From positions 1,568,387-1,632,386 of the forward strand of contig NZ_CP019434.1 of the NCBI RefSeq assembly GCF_001975725.1: a stretch of 64,000 bases of DNA, written 5' to 3'. This DNA is from Acidihalobacter ferrooxydans (GTDB taxonomy: Bacteria > Pseudomonadota > Gammaproteobacteria > DSM-5130 > Acidihalobacteraceae). The position numbers and the translations under genes were made by a program. The notes under the pieces are model-generated. The model was not told the origin of the DNA. It worked only from the letters and a program-made list of their open reading frames with translations, and made no database searches. Positions within the stretch are counted from its first letter, which is position 1; the number at the start of each line of letters is the position of its first letter. Of the stretch, positions 19,600 through 27,787 are shown piece after piece.

Positions 19600-20396
19600 T
19601 GCACGGTTTCATCCCTGCGGCGCGTTACCTGCCGTATTTCACCTGGCCTGAGGTACAGGCACTGGCCGCACGTGATGACGCCGTCCTGATCCAGCCGGTC
19701 GGCGCTATCGAACAGCACGGCCACCACCTGCCATTGGCGACCGACTCAGCCATCGCGACCGGCGTTTTGGGCGCTGCGTTGTATCGCCTGGAGCCGGATG
19801 TGCCGGTCTATGCGCTGCCGCCGCTGTATTACGGCAAGTCCAACGAGCATATCGGTTTTCCTGGCACGGTGATGCTTGGCGCCAAGACCTTGCTCGACAC
19901 GCTGATGGAGATCGGCGAGAGCGTGTACGGATGGGGCGTGCGGCGTCTGGTGTTTTTCAACGCGCACGGTGGACAGCCGCAACTGATGGATATCGCCGCC
20001 CGCGATCTACGCGCGCGTCATCGCGATTTCATGACTTTCCCGTTTTTCGCCTGGAGCGTCGCGCGCGGCGATACCGATTTGCTCACCCCGCGCGAGCGTG
20101 CCGAAGGCATGCATGCCGGAGATGCGGAAACCAGCGTGATGCTGGCCCTGCTCGGGGATCGCGTGCTGACCGCGCAGGCCGTGGCCGAGTATCCGCCAGC
20201 GCGTGGTACGCGACTGACGCCCGAAGGGGCCTTGCCCTACGCCTGGCTGACCGCGGATCTGACCCGCTCCGGCGTGATCGGGGATCCGACCACCGCATCG
20301 CTGGACAAGGGGCGCCGCTGGCTCGATTTACTGGGCGCGAGATGGGCCGAAGTGTTTCTCGATATAACGCGGTTCGAGTTGCCTGCCTCCGGCTGA
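19599..20396 (+). CDS. creatininase family amidohydrolase
   Basis: A 265-residue metal-dependent amidohydrolase. Creatininase-family ligands are visible: E38 and H40 in AIEQHGHHLPLATD, D49, H123 in NAHGGQ, and H172/E177 in GMHAGDAETS. Members open cyclic amides (creatinine, N-formyl compounds, riboflavin intermediates). Coupling to the permease (TGATG) suggests that it acts early on the imported compound. The exact substrate cannot be read from sequence. Confidence 0.85.
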   Translation: MHGFIPAARYLPYFTWPEVQALAARDDAVLIQPVGAIEQHGHHLPLATDSAIATGVLGAALYRLEPDVPVYALPPLYYGKSNEHIGFPGTVMLGAKTLLDTLMEIGESVYGWGVRRLVFFNAHGGQPQLMDIAARDLRARHRDFMTFPFFAWSVARGDTDLLTPRERAEGMHAGDAETSVMLALLGDRVLTAQAVAEYPPARGTRLTPEGALPYAWLTADLTRSGVIGDPTTASLDKGRRWLDLLGARWAEVFLDITRFELPASG

Positions 20397-20518
20397 GGGG
20401 TGCACGCATTTGATCCGCTTCAAGAGCCGTATGCTTCTTGGTGGTGCGCCGACTCGAATGTGTCTCGGATAATTGCGGGCGTTCCGGTTTGGTTCGAAAA
20501 TTGCTTTTGTCTGTTTGG

Positions 20519-20594
20519 TTAAACCCGGATATTTCATTCTGTGGATTCAAAGTTCCAGCAAGGGTGCCTTTCCTAATGGATCATCCAGGCTCAA
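20519..20594. repeat. family 1 element, copy D (short form)
   Basis: A 76-base short form. The left arm is TTAAACCCGGATATTTCATT (from 20519) and the right arm, reversed, is TTGAGCCTGGATGATCCATT (to 20594). The centre CAAGGGTGCCTTTCCTAATGG closely matches the centre of copy I (CAAGGGCGCTTTTCCTAACGG), so the short forms share an origin. It lies in the 251-base gap before the NCS1 permease. Confidence 0.7.
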
Positions 20595-20647
20595 TCCGGA
20601 TGCATCGGTCGCAAGACCAATAACGACTACCATCGGAGTCATCAGTC

Positions 20648-22057
20648 ATGTCTACTCCATCGACAAGTATCGAAACCGGCATCGAGACGCATGGTATTGA
20701 GGCGCGCGGTATCGAGCGCGTGCTGCCGCACGAGCGTACGCATGTCAGCCTCATCGATAATTTCACCATGTGGCTATCCGCCAACATGGTTATTTCCACC
20801 GTGGCGCTTGGCGCGATTGCTATCCCGATTTTCGAACTGGGCTTTTGGGACAGCCTCGCGGTCATTGTGCTGTTCAACGTGCTTGGTGTGCTGCCGGTGG
20901 CGTATTTTTCCACGCTCGGTCCGCGCCTGGGCCTGCGGCAGATGACCATCGCGCGCTTCTCCTTCGGCTGGCACGGCGCAAAAATCATGGCGTTGTTCAA
21001 CATCGCCGCCTGTATCGGCTGGTCGGCGGTGAACGTCATCGTGGGCTCACAGATCATCACCGCGCTGAGCAGGGGTGCGGTGCCGGTGTGGGCATCGATT
21101 CTCGTGATCGCGGCATTGACCACAGTGGTGAGCGTGTACGGGTATCGTTATGTCCATCGCTATGAACGCTATGCCTGGATGCCGATGGCGGTGATTTTTT
21201 TCATCGTCGCCGTGACGACCACAGGCCAGATGAGCGTGGTGCCCACGCCGGCCTGGAACATCGCCCACATCGCCTCGCTGGTTTCCTTCGGCGGCGCAAT
21301 TTTCGGCTTCGCCACCGGCTGGAGTTCCTACGCGGCAGACTATACCGTCAACCAGCCGGAACATACGTCGGCGACGAAGATCTTCTGGCTGACATTCTTT
21401 GGCGTGACCATTCCCTGCATCCTGCTGGAGACACTGGGTCTTGGGCTGACCACGATCGGCGCATTCAGCAAAGCTGCCAACGAAGGTGGCGGCGCGTTGC
21501 TGGCAGCCGCGTTGCATCCGCTGGGTGGTCTGGGCGCATTCATGCTGCTCCTGTTGGCACTGTCGGTTATCGCCAACAACATCCCTAACGACTACAGTCT
21601 GGGGCTGTCCGTGCAGGTGCTCGGCCGCGCCTTCCATCGGGTGAATCGCGCCGTTTGGACCCTTGTCGGCGCAGTGGTGTACATCATTATTGCCATTTTC
21701 GCCGCCGCGCATTTTAACGCCACGCTGGAGAACTTCCTGCTGCTGGTCGCGTACTGGCTTGGTCCGTGGTCGATTATCCTGATTCTGGAGCATTTCATCG
21801 TGCGTCACGGCCAGTACAACCTCGAAAGCTGGAACGAGGCGCGACACTTGCCCGTCGGCTGGGCGGCGGTCATTGCCATGGCCTTCGGCCTATTCGGCGT
21901 CTATCTGGGCGCTGCGCAACTGCTGTTTGTCGGCCCCATCGCGGGATTGTTCAATCCGCCGTACGGCATGGATATCGGCTTCGAGCTCGGCGTGGTGTTC
22001 GCGGCCGTGTCCTATCTGATACTGCGCCCCATCGAACTGCGTAAGTACGCCCGTTGA
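20648..22057 (+). CDS. cytosine/purine permease, NCS1 family (CodB-like)
   Basis: A 469-residue transporter with about 12 membrane segments of the nucleobase:cation symporter-1 family. Conserved features include GWSAVNVIVGSQ in the first half and the central FATGWSSYAADYTVNQP signature. Family members take up cytosine, purines, allantoin or hydantoins. It starts at ATG 20648 after CGGAGT. It offers a second route of uptake beside the ABC importer, consistent with the CodA-like and purine-type deaminases encoded downstream. Confidence 0.88.
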   Translation: MSTPSTSIETGIETHGIEARGIERVLPHERTHVSLIDNFTMWLSANMVISTVALGAIAIPIFELGFWDSLAVIVLFNVLGVLPVAYFSTLGPRLGLRQMTIARFSFGWHGAKIMALFNIAACIGWSAVNVIVGSQIITALSRGAVPVWASILVIAALTTVVSVYGYRYVHRYERYAWMPMAVIFFIVAVTTTGQMSVVPTPAWNIAHIASLVSFGGAIFGFATGWSSYAADYTVNQPEHTSATKIFWLTFFGVTIPCILLETLGLGLTTIGAFSKAANEGGGALLAAALHPLGGLGAFMLLLLALSVIANNIPNDYSLGLSVQVLGRAFHRVNRAVWTLVGAVVYIIIAIFAAAHFNATLENFLLLVAYWLGPWSIILILEHFIVRHGQYNLESWNEARHLPVGWAAVIAMAFGLFGVYLGAAQLLFVGPIAGLFNPPYGMDIGFELGVVFAAVSYLILRPIELRKYAR

Positions 22058-22108
22058 CGGTGTCTCCACGGGGGCGACGGCCTGCCGTGGAGATGCAGGG
22101 ACGCGTTC

Positions 22109-23143
22109 ATGGCCACTGTGATGACAGGCAACGGCGAGCGCCGCTTGCCGGCTACGGGGTTCGACGCGCGCGTGGCGGGCTGCGATGAGATTCCGGTGCT
22201 CGATCTTGCCCCGTTCGCGTGCGGCGCTGCCGCTGCCAGGCAGGCGCTTGCGATGCGACTGCGCGAGGCCTGTATCCGCAGCGGCTTCTTCTACATCCGC
22301 AATCACGGTATTCCACAGGACGTTGTGGCGTCGGTCTTTTCTGCCGCGAAGGACTATTTCGCTCTGCCGGACGCGGATAAAATGGCGACCCATGTCGGCC
22401 GTTCGCGCAACAACCGCGGCTATGCCGCGCTGCTCGAAGAGAATACCGATCCAAGTGGTGCCGGCGATCTGCACGAGAGTTTCGACATTGCGCTGGACGT
22501 GCCGGCAGACGACCCGGACGTACTGGCCGGCAAGGTGCTCTATGGTCCCAATCAGTGGCCAACCGGGCGGCCGGCGTTGCGTGCCGCGCTGGAGCGCTAC
22601 CACGCCGAGATGTGCGCGCTGAGCCATCGGCTGCTTGCCGCGTTTGCGCTGTCGCTGGCGTTGCCCGAGGATTATTTCGAGCCGATGATCCGCAAGCCGC
22701 TCGCCACGTTGCGCGTGCTGCACTATCCACCGCAGCCCGAAGTGGATGATGCGCGCCGGATCGGCACTGGTGCGCATACCGACTACGAATGCTTTACCAT
22801 CCTGGCGCAGGACGATGTGCCAGCCTTGCAGGTGCTCAGCGCGCAGGACGAATGGCTCGCCGCGCCGCCCGTGCCGGGATGCTTTCTGGTCAATATCGGC
22901 GATCAGATGGCGCGCTGGACCAACGACCGCTACGTGTCAACCGTGCATCGGGTGATCAATCGCACGGGGCGCGAACGCTATTCGATCCCGTTCTTTTTCG
23001 GCCCCGATTACGATACGGTGGTGACCGCACTGCCGGGCTGCGTCGCGGCCGATGACACGCAGCGCTACGCGCCGATACGATCGGGCGACTACATCAACGA
23101 ACGCTTTACGGCAACTTTCGCAAACTATGGCGGCAAGCTCTGA
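22109..23143 (+). CDS. isopenicillin N synthase-like Fe(II)/2-oxoglutarate oxygenase (first copy)
   Basis: A 344-residue 2OG-Fe(II) dioxygenase-fold protein. Iron ligands are H223, D225 (GAHTDYECFTILAQDD) and H280 (VSTVHRVINR); R290 and S292 (RYS) are the usual 2-oxoglutarate contacts. The N-terminal DIOX_N-type domain (30-130) is present. These enzymes hydroxylate, desaturate or cyclise small molecules. A second, distinct member occurs at 32112-33014. In this setting ring or side-chain hydroxylation of the imported heterocycle is a reasonable guess only. Confidence 0.88.
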   Translation: MATVMTGNGERRLPATGFDARVAGCDEIPVLDLAPFACGAAAARQALAMRLREACIRSGFFYIRNHGIPQDVVASVFSAAKDYFALPDADKMATHVGRSRNNRGYAALLEENTDPSGAGDLHESFDIALDVPADDPDVLAGKVLYGPNQWPTGRPALRAALERYHAEMCALSHRLLAAFALSLALPEDYFEPMIRKPLATLRVLHYPPQPEVDDARRIGTGAHTDYECFTILAQDDVPALQVLSAQDEWLAAPPVPGCFLVNIGDQMARWTNDRYVSTVHRVINRTGRERYSIPFFFGPDYDTVVTALPGCVAADDTQRYAPIRSGDYINERFTATFANYGGKL

Positions 23144-23153
23144 GCGACACCGT

Positions 23154-23323
23154 TTCGATCTGATAGTCCATGAGACGAGGCGATGACTTCGCGGAGACTG
23201 TGGATTCACAGAGAGTATTCTTTACTGAGTGGCTTCGTTGCGCCATGCCAGAGCGAAGAATATTTTTAAGTGAGTACAATGAGTAAGAAAGGATTTCTCT
23301 CATAATACATTATCCGGGTTCAA
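23154..23323. repeat. family 1 inverted-repeat element, copy E
   Basis: The left arm (TTCGATCTGATAGTCCATGAG, with GCGGAGACTGTGGATTCACAG) and the right arm, reversed as TTGAACCCGGATAATGTATT, delimit 170 bases. The central GCGCCATGCCAGAGCGAAGAATATTTTT is the inverted form of the block TTTTTTTCGCTCGGGCATGGCGC in copy F. Its right end stops five bases before the CodA-like start region, so this element may carry that gene's promoter or ribosome-site context. Confidence 0.75.
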
Positions 23324-23333
23324 TGGAGTTACG

Positions 23334-24599
23334 ATGAACGATCTGCTGATACGCAACGCGCGCGTCGCCGCGCGCGGCCCCGAACCCTGTGACGTGCGCA
23401 TCACGGGCGGACGCATCGCCGCCATTGGCGCCGACCTGCCGGCTGCTGCCGCCGAACTCGATGCCGCAGGCGGCATGCTCACGCCCAGCTTCGTCGAGCT
23501 GCACTGCCACCTCGACGCCACGCTGACCGCCGGTACGCCGCGCCCCAACCGTTCGGGCACGCTGTGGGAGGGTATTGCGCTGTGGTCCGAGATCAAACCC
23601 ACGCTGGATGAAGACTCGGTCTACCGGCGCGCGCGCAAGACGCTCCTGTGGATGCTCTCGCACGGCGTGACTCACGTGCGCACGCACGTCGACATCTGCG
23701 ACCCCTCGCTGGTAGCGCTGCGTGCCTTGCTGCGCCTGCGCGCAGACCTGCGCGGCACCCTCGACCTGCAACTCGTTGCCTTCCCGCAGGAGGGTTTCTA
23801 CGCCTATGCCGACGGCGAGGCGCTGATGCTGGAGTCCATCGCGCTGGGCGTGGACTGTCTGGGCGGCATTCCGCATTTCGAGATCACCCGCGAGGACGGT
23901 GTGCGTTCGGTCGAGCGCATCCTGTCGCTGGCGCGCGAACACCAACGCCGGGTCGACATCCACTGCGACGAGACGGACGATGACCAGTCGCGCTTCGTCG
24001 AGGTGATGGCCGCGCGTACTCTGCGCGAAGGGCTCGAAGGGCGCGTCACCGCCAGCCACCTGACCGCCTCGCACGGCTACCACGGTGCCTATGCCGGCAA
24101 ACTGATCGGCTACATGCGCCGCGCCGGGCTGCACGTCGTCACGAACCCGTTGGACAACTCCGTGCTGCAGGGTCGCTTCGACGGCTATCCGATGCGCCGC
24201 GGTCATGCGCGGATCAAGGAAATGCTGCAGGCCGGCTTGAACGTCGCCTGCGGGCACGACTCGGTGATGGACCCCTGGTATCCGATGGGCGACGGCGATC
24301 CGCTCAAGGCCGCCTTCGTGCTCATGCACTATGCGCAGCTCATCGGTGCCGACGAGCGCCCGTGGCTGTTTCGCATGCTGACCGGGATGCCTGCCGCCGC
24401 GTTCGGGCTGGAGCGACACGCGGTTGTCGAGGGTGCGCCGGCGGATCTGATTCTCTGGGATGTGCCGACCGAGGACGAGGCGTTGCGCCGTTTGCCGGCG
24501 CGCCGCGCCGTGTTGCGCAACGGCACGATCGTCGCCGAACGCAGCGCAGTCGGCATGTCCGTACTGGGCGAGCCGCTGGATACTACGCCGCCGGTCTGA
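23334..24599 (+). CDS. cytosine deaminase-like amidohydrolase (CodA family)
   Basis: A 421-residue metal-dependent amidohydrolase closely patterned on E. coli CodA with an offset of about four residues. Metal and catalytic residues are H57 and H59 (HCHLD), H210 and E213 (HCDETDD), H242 (SHLTASH) and D309 (GHDSVMDPW). The FPQEG substrate-loop glutamine (Q152) of CodA is kept. It could deaminate cytosine, isoguanine-like rings or a related N-heterocycle. GGAG precedes ATG 23334. Sequence similarity supports the family strongly, but the substrate only loosely. Confidence 0.85.
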   Translation: MNDLLIRNARVAARGPEPCDVRITGGRIAAIGADLPAAAAELDAAGGMLTPSFVELHCHLDATLTAGTPRPNRSGTLWEGIALWSEIKPTLDEDSVYRRARKTLLWMLSHGVTHVRTHVDICDPSLVALRALLRLRADLRGTLDLQLVAFPQEGFYAYADGEALMLESIALGVDCLGGIPHFEITREDGVRSVERILSLAREHQRRVDIHCDETDDDQSRFVEVMAARTLREGLEGRVTASHLTASHGYHGAYAGKLIGYMRRAGLHVVTNPLDNSVLQGRFDGYPMRRGHARIKEMLQAGLNVACGHDSVMDPWYPMGDGDPLKAAFVLMHYAQLIGADERPWLFRMLTGMPAAAFGLERHAVVEGAPADLILWDVPTEDEALRRLPARRAVLRNGTIVAERSAVGMSVLGEPLDTTPPV

Positions 24600-24621
24600 G
24601 GGCGCGGGCACCGTAACCGCC

Positions 24622-25197
24622 ATGCGCCGCCGCTTCGCCAAACGCATCTATACGGCCAGACCGTTCTTCTACGATATGGCGTTTCTGATGGCACGTTTGC
24701 CGCGCGCCATCGTCGCAATCCGCAATCCGGACATTACCCGCGCCTTTATCGAAAAGATCATGATGGTGATCACAGCGGTCAACGGCTGCGTTTACTGCGA
24801 GTGGTTTCATGCCCGGCAGGCAAGCTCCTGCGGAATGACGGCCAGAGAAATCAGCAACCTGTTCAATCTCCAGTTTCATGCCGAGGCGACCGATTTTGAA
24901 CTGCCTGCGTTGCTGTACGCACAGCACTATGCGGAAACGGATCGCCATCCGGATGCCGAAATGACCCATAATCTTGACGCGTTTTACGGCGCGCCTACCG
25001 CCAACACGATCCGCCTGTTCATCCGCATGATCTACTTCGGAAACCTGGTCGGAAACACCTGGGATGCGGTACTTCATCGCCTCAGGGGGCGCCCGGCAGC
25101 CGGTAGCAGCCTGACATTCGAGGCTGTTTTCACGCTGCTGGTCGGTTGGGCGATGGTGCCGGTCATGCTGCTGATGTGGTTCGACCGACGTCATTGA
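24622..25197 (+). CDS. carboxymuconolactone decarboxylase/AhpD-like protein
   Basis: A 191-residue helical protein with the AhpD-type motif C56-x2-C59-x3-H63 (NGCVYCEWFHARQ), which in relatives acts as a thiol-based peroxidase or proton-transfer site. A hydrophobic C-terminal segment (AVFTLLVGWAMVPVMLLMWF) suggests membrane association, unusual for AhpD. It begins at ATG 24622, 22 bases after the CodA-like gene. It could detoxify peroxide made by the oxidases of this island, which is inference. Confidence 0.65.
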   Translation: MRRRFAKRIYTARPFFYDMAFLMARLPRAIVAIRNPDITRAFIEKIMMVITAVNGCVYCEWFHARQASSCGMTAREISNLFNLQFHAEATDFELPALLYAQHYAETDRHPDAEMTHNLDAFYGAPTANTIRLFIRMIYFGNLVGNTWDAVLHRLRGRPAAGSSLTFEAVFTLLVGWAMVPVMLLMWFDRRH

Positions 25198-25398
25198 CGT
25201 TGCTTGCGCGGTTTGTGTCGAGGCCCGGCCTGATCTGTTTCGGCTCGCTGCGCTTTGTCTCTCATACGGTGGTGTTGCCGGATAAACCCGATTGGGGGTA
25301 GACGAAAATGGGGCGGGGCGGAACCTTCCGCACCACACGTGTGCGCAACGTGTGTGCACAACGGCAGCAGACAGCCTGAAATCCAGTGATTCTCGGCA

Positions 25399-25414
25399 TG
25401 GAATGCGATTTGCT
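25399..25414 (+). promoter_or_regulatory. candidate sigma-54 promoter
   Basis: TGGAATGCGATTTGCT matches the sigma-54 consensus TGGCACG-N4-TTGCW, with GG (25400-25401) and GC (25412-25413) at the required ten-base spacing. It lies about 40 bases before the second binding-protein gene. Position 4 (A for C) and position 6 (T for C) deviate, so the site needs testing. Sigma-54 control would suit a nitrogen-scavenging gene. Confidence 0.45.
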
Positions 25415-25453
25415 TGGCATATCGCGTCGTTGTCCCGTCCCGCTGAGGTTGTC

Positions 25454-26452
25454 ATGAACATCAAGCGCATACTGACCGCCGTTACCGCCATGCTGGCGCT
25501 CGCTACGCTCGCGGCCGCCCACGCCGCGACCCCTGTCTCTTTCTGTACGAACTGGTTCGCGGAGCCTTCCCACGGCGGTTTTTACGAGGCCAAGGCCGAA
25601 GGTCTTTACGCCAAGGCGGGTCTTGACGCCACCATCAAGATGGGCGGTCCACAGGTCAACGGCATGCAATTGCTGCTTGCCGGGCAATGCACCTTCCTCA
25701 TGGCCGACTCGATCGGCACGCTCAAGGCCTTGCATGCCGGTGCGCCGGTGGTGGCTGTCGCCACCACATACCAGAAGGACCCGCAGGTTATCATTGCGCA
25801 TGCCGGCGTCAAATCGTTGGCTGACCTCAAGGGCAAGCCCATCGAAGTCAGCGCGGAGGGCATGAACAATTACTGGCCCTGGCTGAAGCGGAAATTCGGC
25901 TTTACCGACTCGCAGGCGCGACCGTACACCTTCACCATCGCCCCGTTTCTGCACGACAAATCGCTGTCTCAGCAGGGCTACGTCACCTCCGAGCCGTACA
26001 TGATCGAACAGGCCGGCGAAAAACCCAAGGTGTTTCTGCTTGCCGATTACGGCTATCCGAACTATTCGGAAGTGATCGTCGCGCGTGCGGACTACGTGAA
26101 AAAACATCCGCAGGTTGTGGCAGCATTTGTGCGCGCAAGCGCACAGGGGTGGCGAGACTACCTGTGCAATCCCAAGCCTGCAAACAAGCTCATCGTCGAA
26201 GCCAATCCGAAGATGACATCCGGCTTGCTCGCCTACGGCTGGAAGACCATTCGTGCGCACGATCTGGTGACCGGGGGCGCGGCTGCCAAGCTCGGCATCG
26301 GCACCATGACCGCAGCGCGCTGGCAAGCGATAGATAACTTCATGGTCAACGATGCGCACATGCTGCCGGCTGACTTCGATTACAAAAAAGGCTATACGCT
26401 GAAGTTCGTGAAAAATCTCCATGTCATGGCGCGCAGTTGCCCGGCCGCCTGA
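25454..26452 (+). CDS. ABC transporter substrate-binding protein, NMT1/THI5-like (second copy)
   Basis: A 332-residue periplasmic binding protein with a signal peptide to about residue 24 (LAAAHA). It is a clear paralogue of the 16827-17858 product: both share CTNWFAE-x-HGGFY, KMGGPQ-NGMQLL, QKDPQVIIAH and APFLHDK-SQQGY. No second ATPase or permease lies nearby, so it probably feeds the same importer with a different ligand. ATG 25454 follows GAGG and a candidate sigma-54 promoter. Confidence 0.9.
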   Translation: MNIKRILTAVTAMLALATLAAAHAATPVSFCTNWFAEPSHGGFYEAKAEGLYAKAGLDATIKMGGPQVNGMQLLLAGQCTFLMADSIGTLKALHAGAPVVAVATTYQKDPQVIIAHAGVKSLADLKGKPIEVSAEGMNNYWPWLKRKFGFTDSQARPYTFTIAPFLHDKSLSQQGYVTSEPYMIEQAGEKPKVFLLADYGYPNYSEVIVARADYVKKHPQVVAAFVRASAQGWRDYLCNPKPANKLIVEANPKMTSGLLAYGWKTIRAHDLVTGGAAAKLGIGTMTAARWQAIDNFMVNDAHMLPADFDYKKGYTLKFVKNLHVMARSCPAA

Positions 26453-26456
26453 GCGC

Positions 26457-27089
26457 ATGCGCATTCAACTGATTTACGCCCACCCCTGCGCCGAGAGTTT
26501 CATCGGCGCCGTTCATCACACAGCGCTCGTCTCGCTACGCAACGCCGGCCATGAAGTTGACGACCTCGATCTTTATGCAGAGGAATTCCAGCCGGTTATG
26601 CTTGCCGACGAACGTCGCGGCTATCACGAAGCGGGCAATCCGCCGGACGAGCTCGACGTCTGGATACGGCGCGTACGGCAGGCCGAAGGACTGGTATTCG
26701 TCTACCCGACCTGGTGGTACGGCCTACCTGCCATACTCAAGGGTTATCTCGACCGCGTCTATCGGCCCGGACTGGCTTTTCACCTGGGTGGCCCGAACGT
26801 AAGCATTCGCCCCGGCTTGCGCCACATCAGGGTGCTCTCGGGCGTCTCGACCTACGGCGCAACCAGGCTGTGGACGCGCTATATCGGCGATCCCGGCCGG
26901 CGTACCGTGATGCGCGGCATCGGTGCGTTGTGTGCGCCGAACGTGCGCAAGAGCTGGCTTGCTTTGTACCACATGAATCACGACTCTCCCTGGCACCGCG
27001 AACGGTTTCTGCAGCGCGTGGAGACACGCATGCATGCGCTGGATCCGTCCGGAAAAACCCGGACTCAACGCGTGGAGGGCGCAGGATGA
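26457..27089 (+). CDS. NAD(P)H dehydrogenase (quinone)/flavodoxin-fold protein
   Basis: A 210-residue flavodoxin-like protein of the NQO1/KefF family, using FMN or FAD and NAD(P)H for two-electron reduction. The phosphate-binding start IQLIYAHPCAESF and the PTWWYGLPAILKGYLDRV motif are typical. It starts at ATG 26457, four bases after the preceding stop, and overlaps the cupin gene as ATGA. It may reduce a quinone or other oxidised intermediate of this pathway. Confidence 0.8.
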   Translation: MRIQLIYAHPCAESFIGAVHHTALVSLRNAGHEVDDLDLYAEEFQPVMLADERRGYHEAGNPPDELDVWIRRVRQAEGLVFVYPTWWYGLPAILKGYLDRVYRPGLAFHLGGPNVSIRPGLRHIRVLSGVSTYGATRLWTRYIGDPGRRTVMRGIGALCAPNVRKSWLALYHMNHDSPWHRERFLQRVETRMHALDPSGKTRTQRVEGAG

Positions 27090-27538
27090 GCGCCGCCGAC
27101 TCGCCAACCCTGAAGACCCCAGCCGACTACGCCGCGTATCGCATCAGTCCGGGCGACAGTAACCGGCTGGTCATTGTCCATGATGAACTCGGTGACGGCG
27201 TGCCCTTCATTACCTGCGTTGAAATTTACGATGTAGGCGGACGCACGCCCCCGAACAGCCATCGCCAGGCGTGGGAGCAGTTTTTCGTGCTTGCCGGCGA
27301 AGGCATGGCGATTTGCGGCGAGCATCGGCTGGAACTGCGTCCGGGCGGTTGCCTGCTGGTGCCTCCAGGCACCGAGCATGTGGTCGAAAACACTGGCGCA
27401 ACCCGTTTGTACACACTGACGACCATGGTGCCGGACGAGGATTTTGGCCGCCTGATCCGCAGCGGCGCACCTGTTGAACTTGATGAACAGGATCTGGCTA
27501 TTCTTGCCGGCCTGCGCGTACCGCAAGCGATATCATGA
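27086..27538 (+). CDS. cupin domain protein
   Basis: A 150-residue single cupin barrel. The two motifs are seen as PPNSHRQAWEQFFVLAGEG and PGGCLLVPPGTEHVVENTG. The first motif has one His and a late Glu-like acidic site, so metal binding is possible but not assured. The start overlaps the upstream stop (ATGA), and its own stop overlaps the start of a degenerate small gene. Role in the island is unknown; many cupins in catabolic clusters act as isomerases or dioxygenases. Confidence 0.75.
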   Translation: MSAADSPTLKTPADYAAYRISPGDSNRLVIVHDELGDGVPFITCVEIYDVGGRTPPNSHRQAWEQFFVLAGEGMAICGEHRLELRPGGCLLVPPGTEHVVENTGATRLYTLTTMVPDEDFGRLIRSGAPVELDEQDLAILAGLRVPQAIS

Positions 27539-27787
27539 GCGCGCGCGTCACCTTCGTTGTCGACAGCCGTTACGGCAGCACGTGGCACTGGCCGGGGAAA
27601 GTTTGTCAGACGCGCCGCCGCGTGGACCGACAGCAGCGAGTCCCGCATGTCGGTAGACAAACCCGGCCTCGTCATGCGCAGGCCGCTGCGGTAACTGCTG
27701 ACCACCTATGGCGAACGCGAAGTGCGGCGCAGCGACGCACTTCGCGGACAGGCCGTCATCCTACTGCACGAGGCGACCGGTGAGTGA
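27535..27787 (+). pseudogene. remnant of a small gene (frameshift and internal stop)
   Basis: ATG 27535 overlaps the cupin stop as ATGA, a sign of a real gene start. The frame begins MSARVTFVVDSRYGSTWHWPG. After about codon 22 the coding-looking frame changes (FVRRAAAWTDSSESRMSV) and meets a TAA near 27692, then continues to HEATGE and TGA 27785-27787, overlapping the next gene's start. This layout fits a gene of about 80 codons with one frameshift and one stop. The family is not recognised. Confidence 0.45.

Noticed and set aside
25198-25453. A second NMT1-type riboswitch before the second binding-protein gene
   Set aside because: No equivalent closing stem or GTGTA/TCCAAG hairpin loops are present; only the CACACGTGTG-rich palindromes near 25335-25365 were seen.
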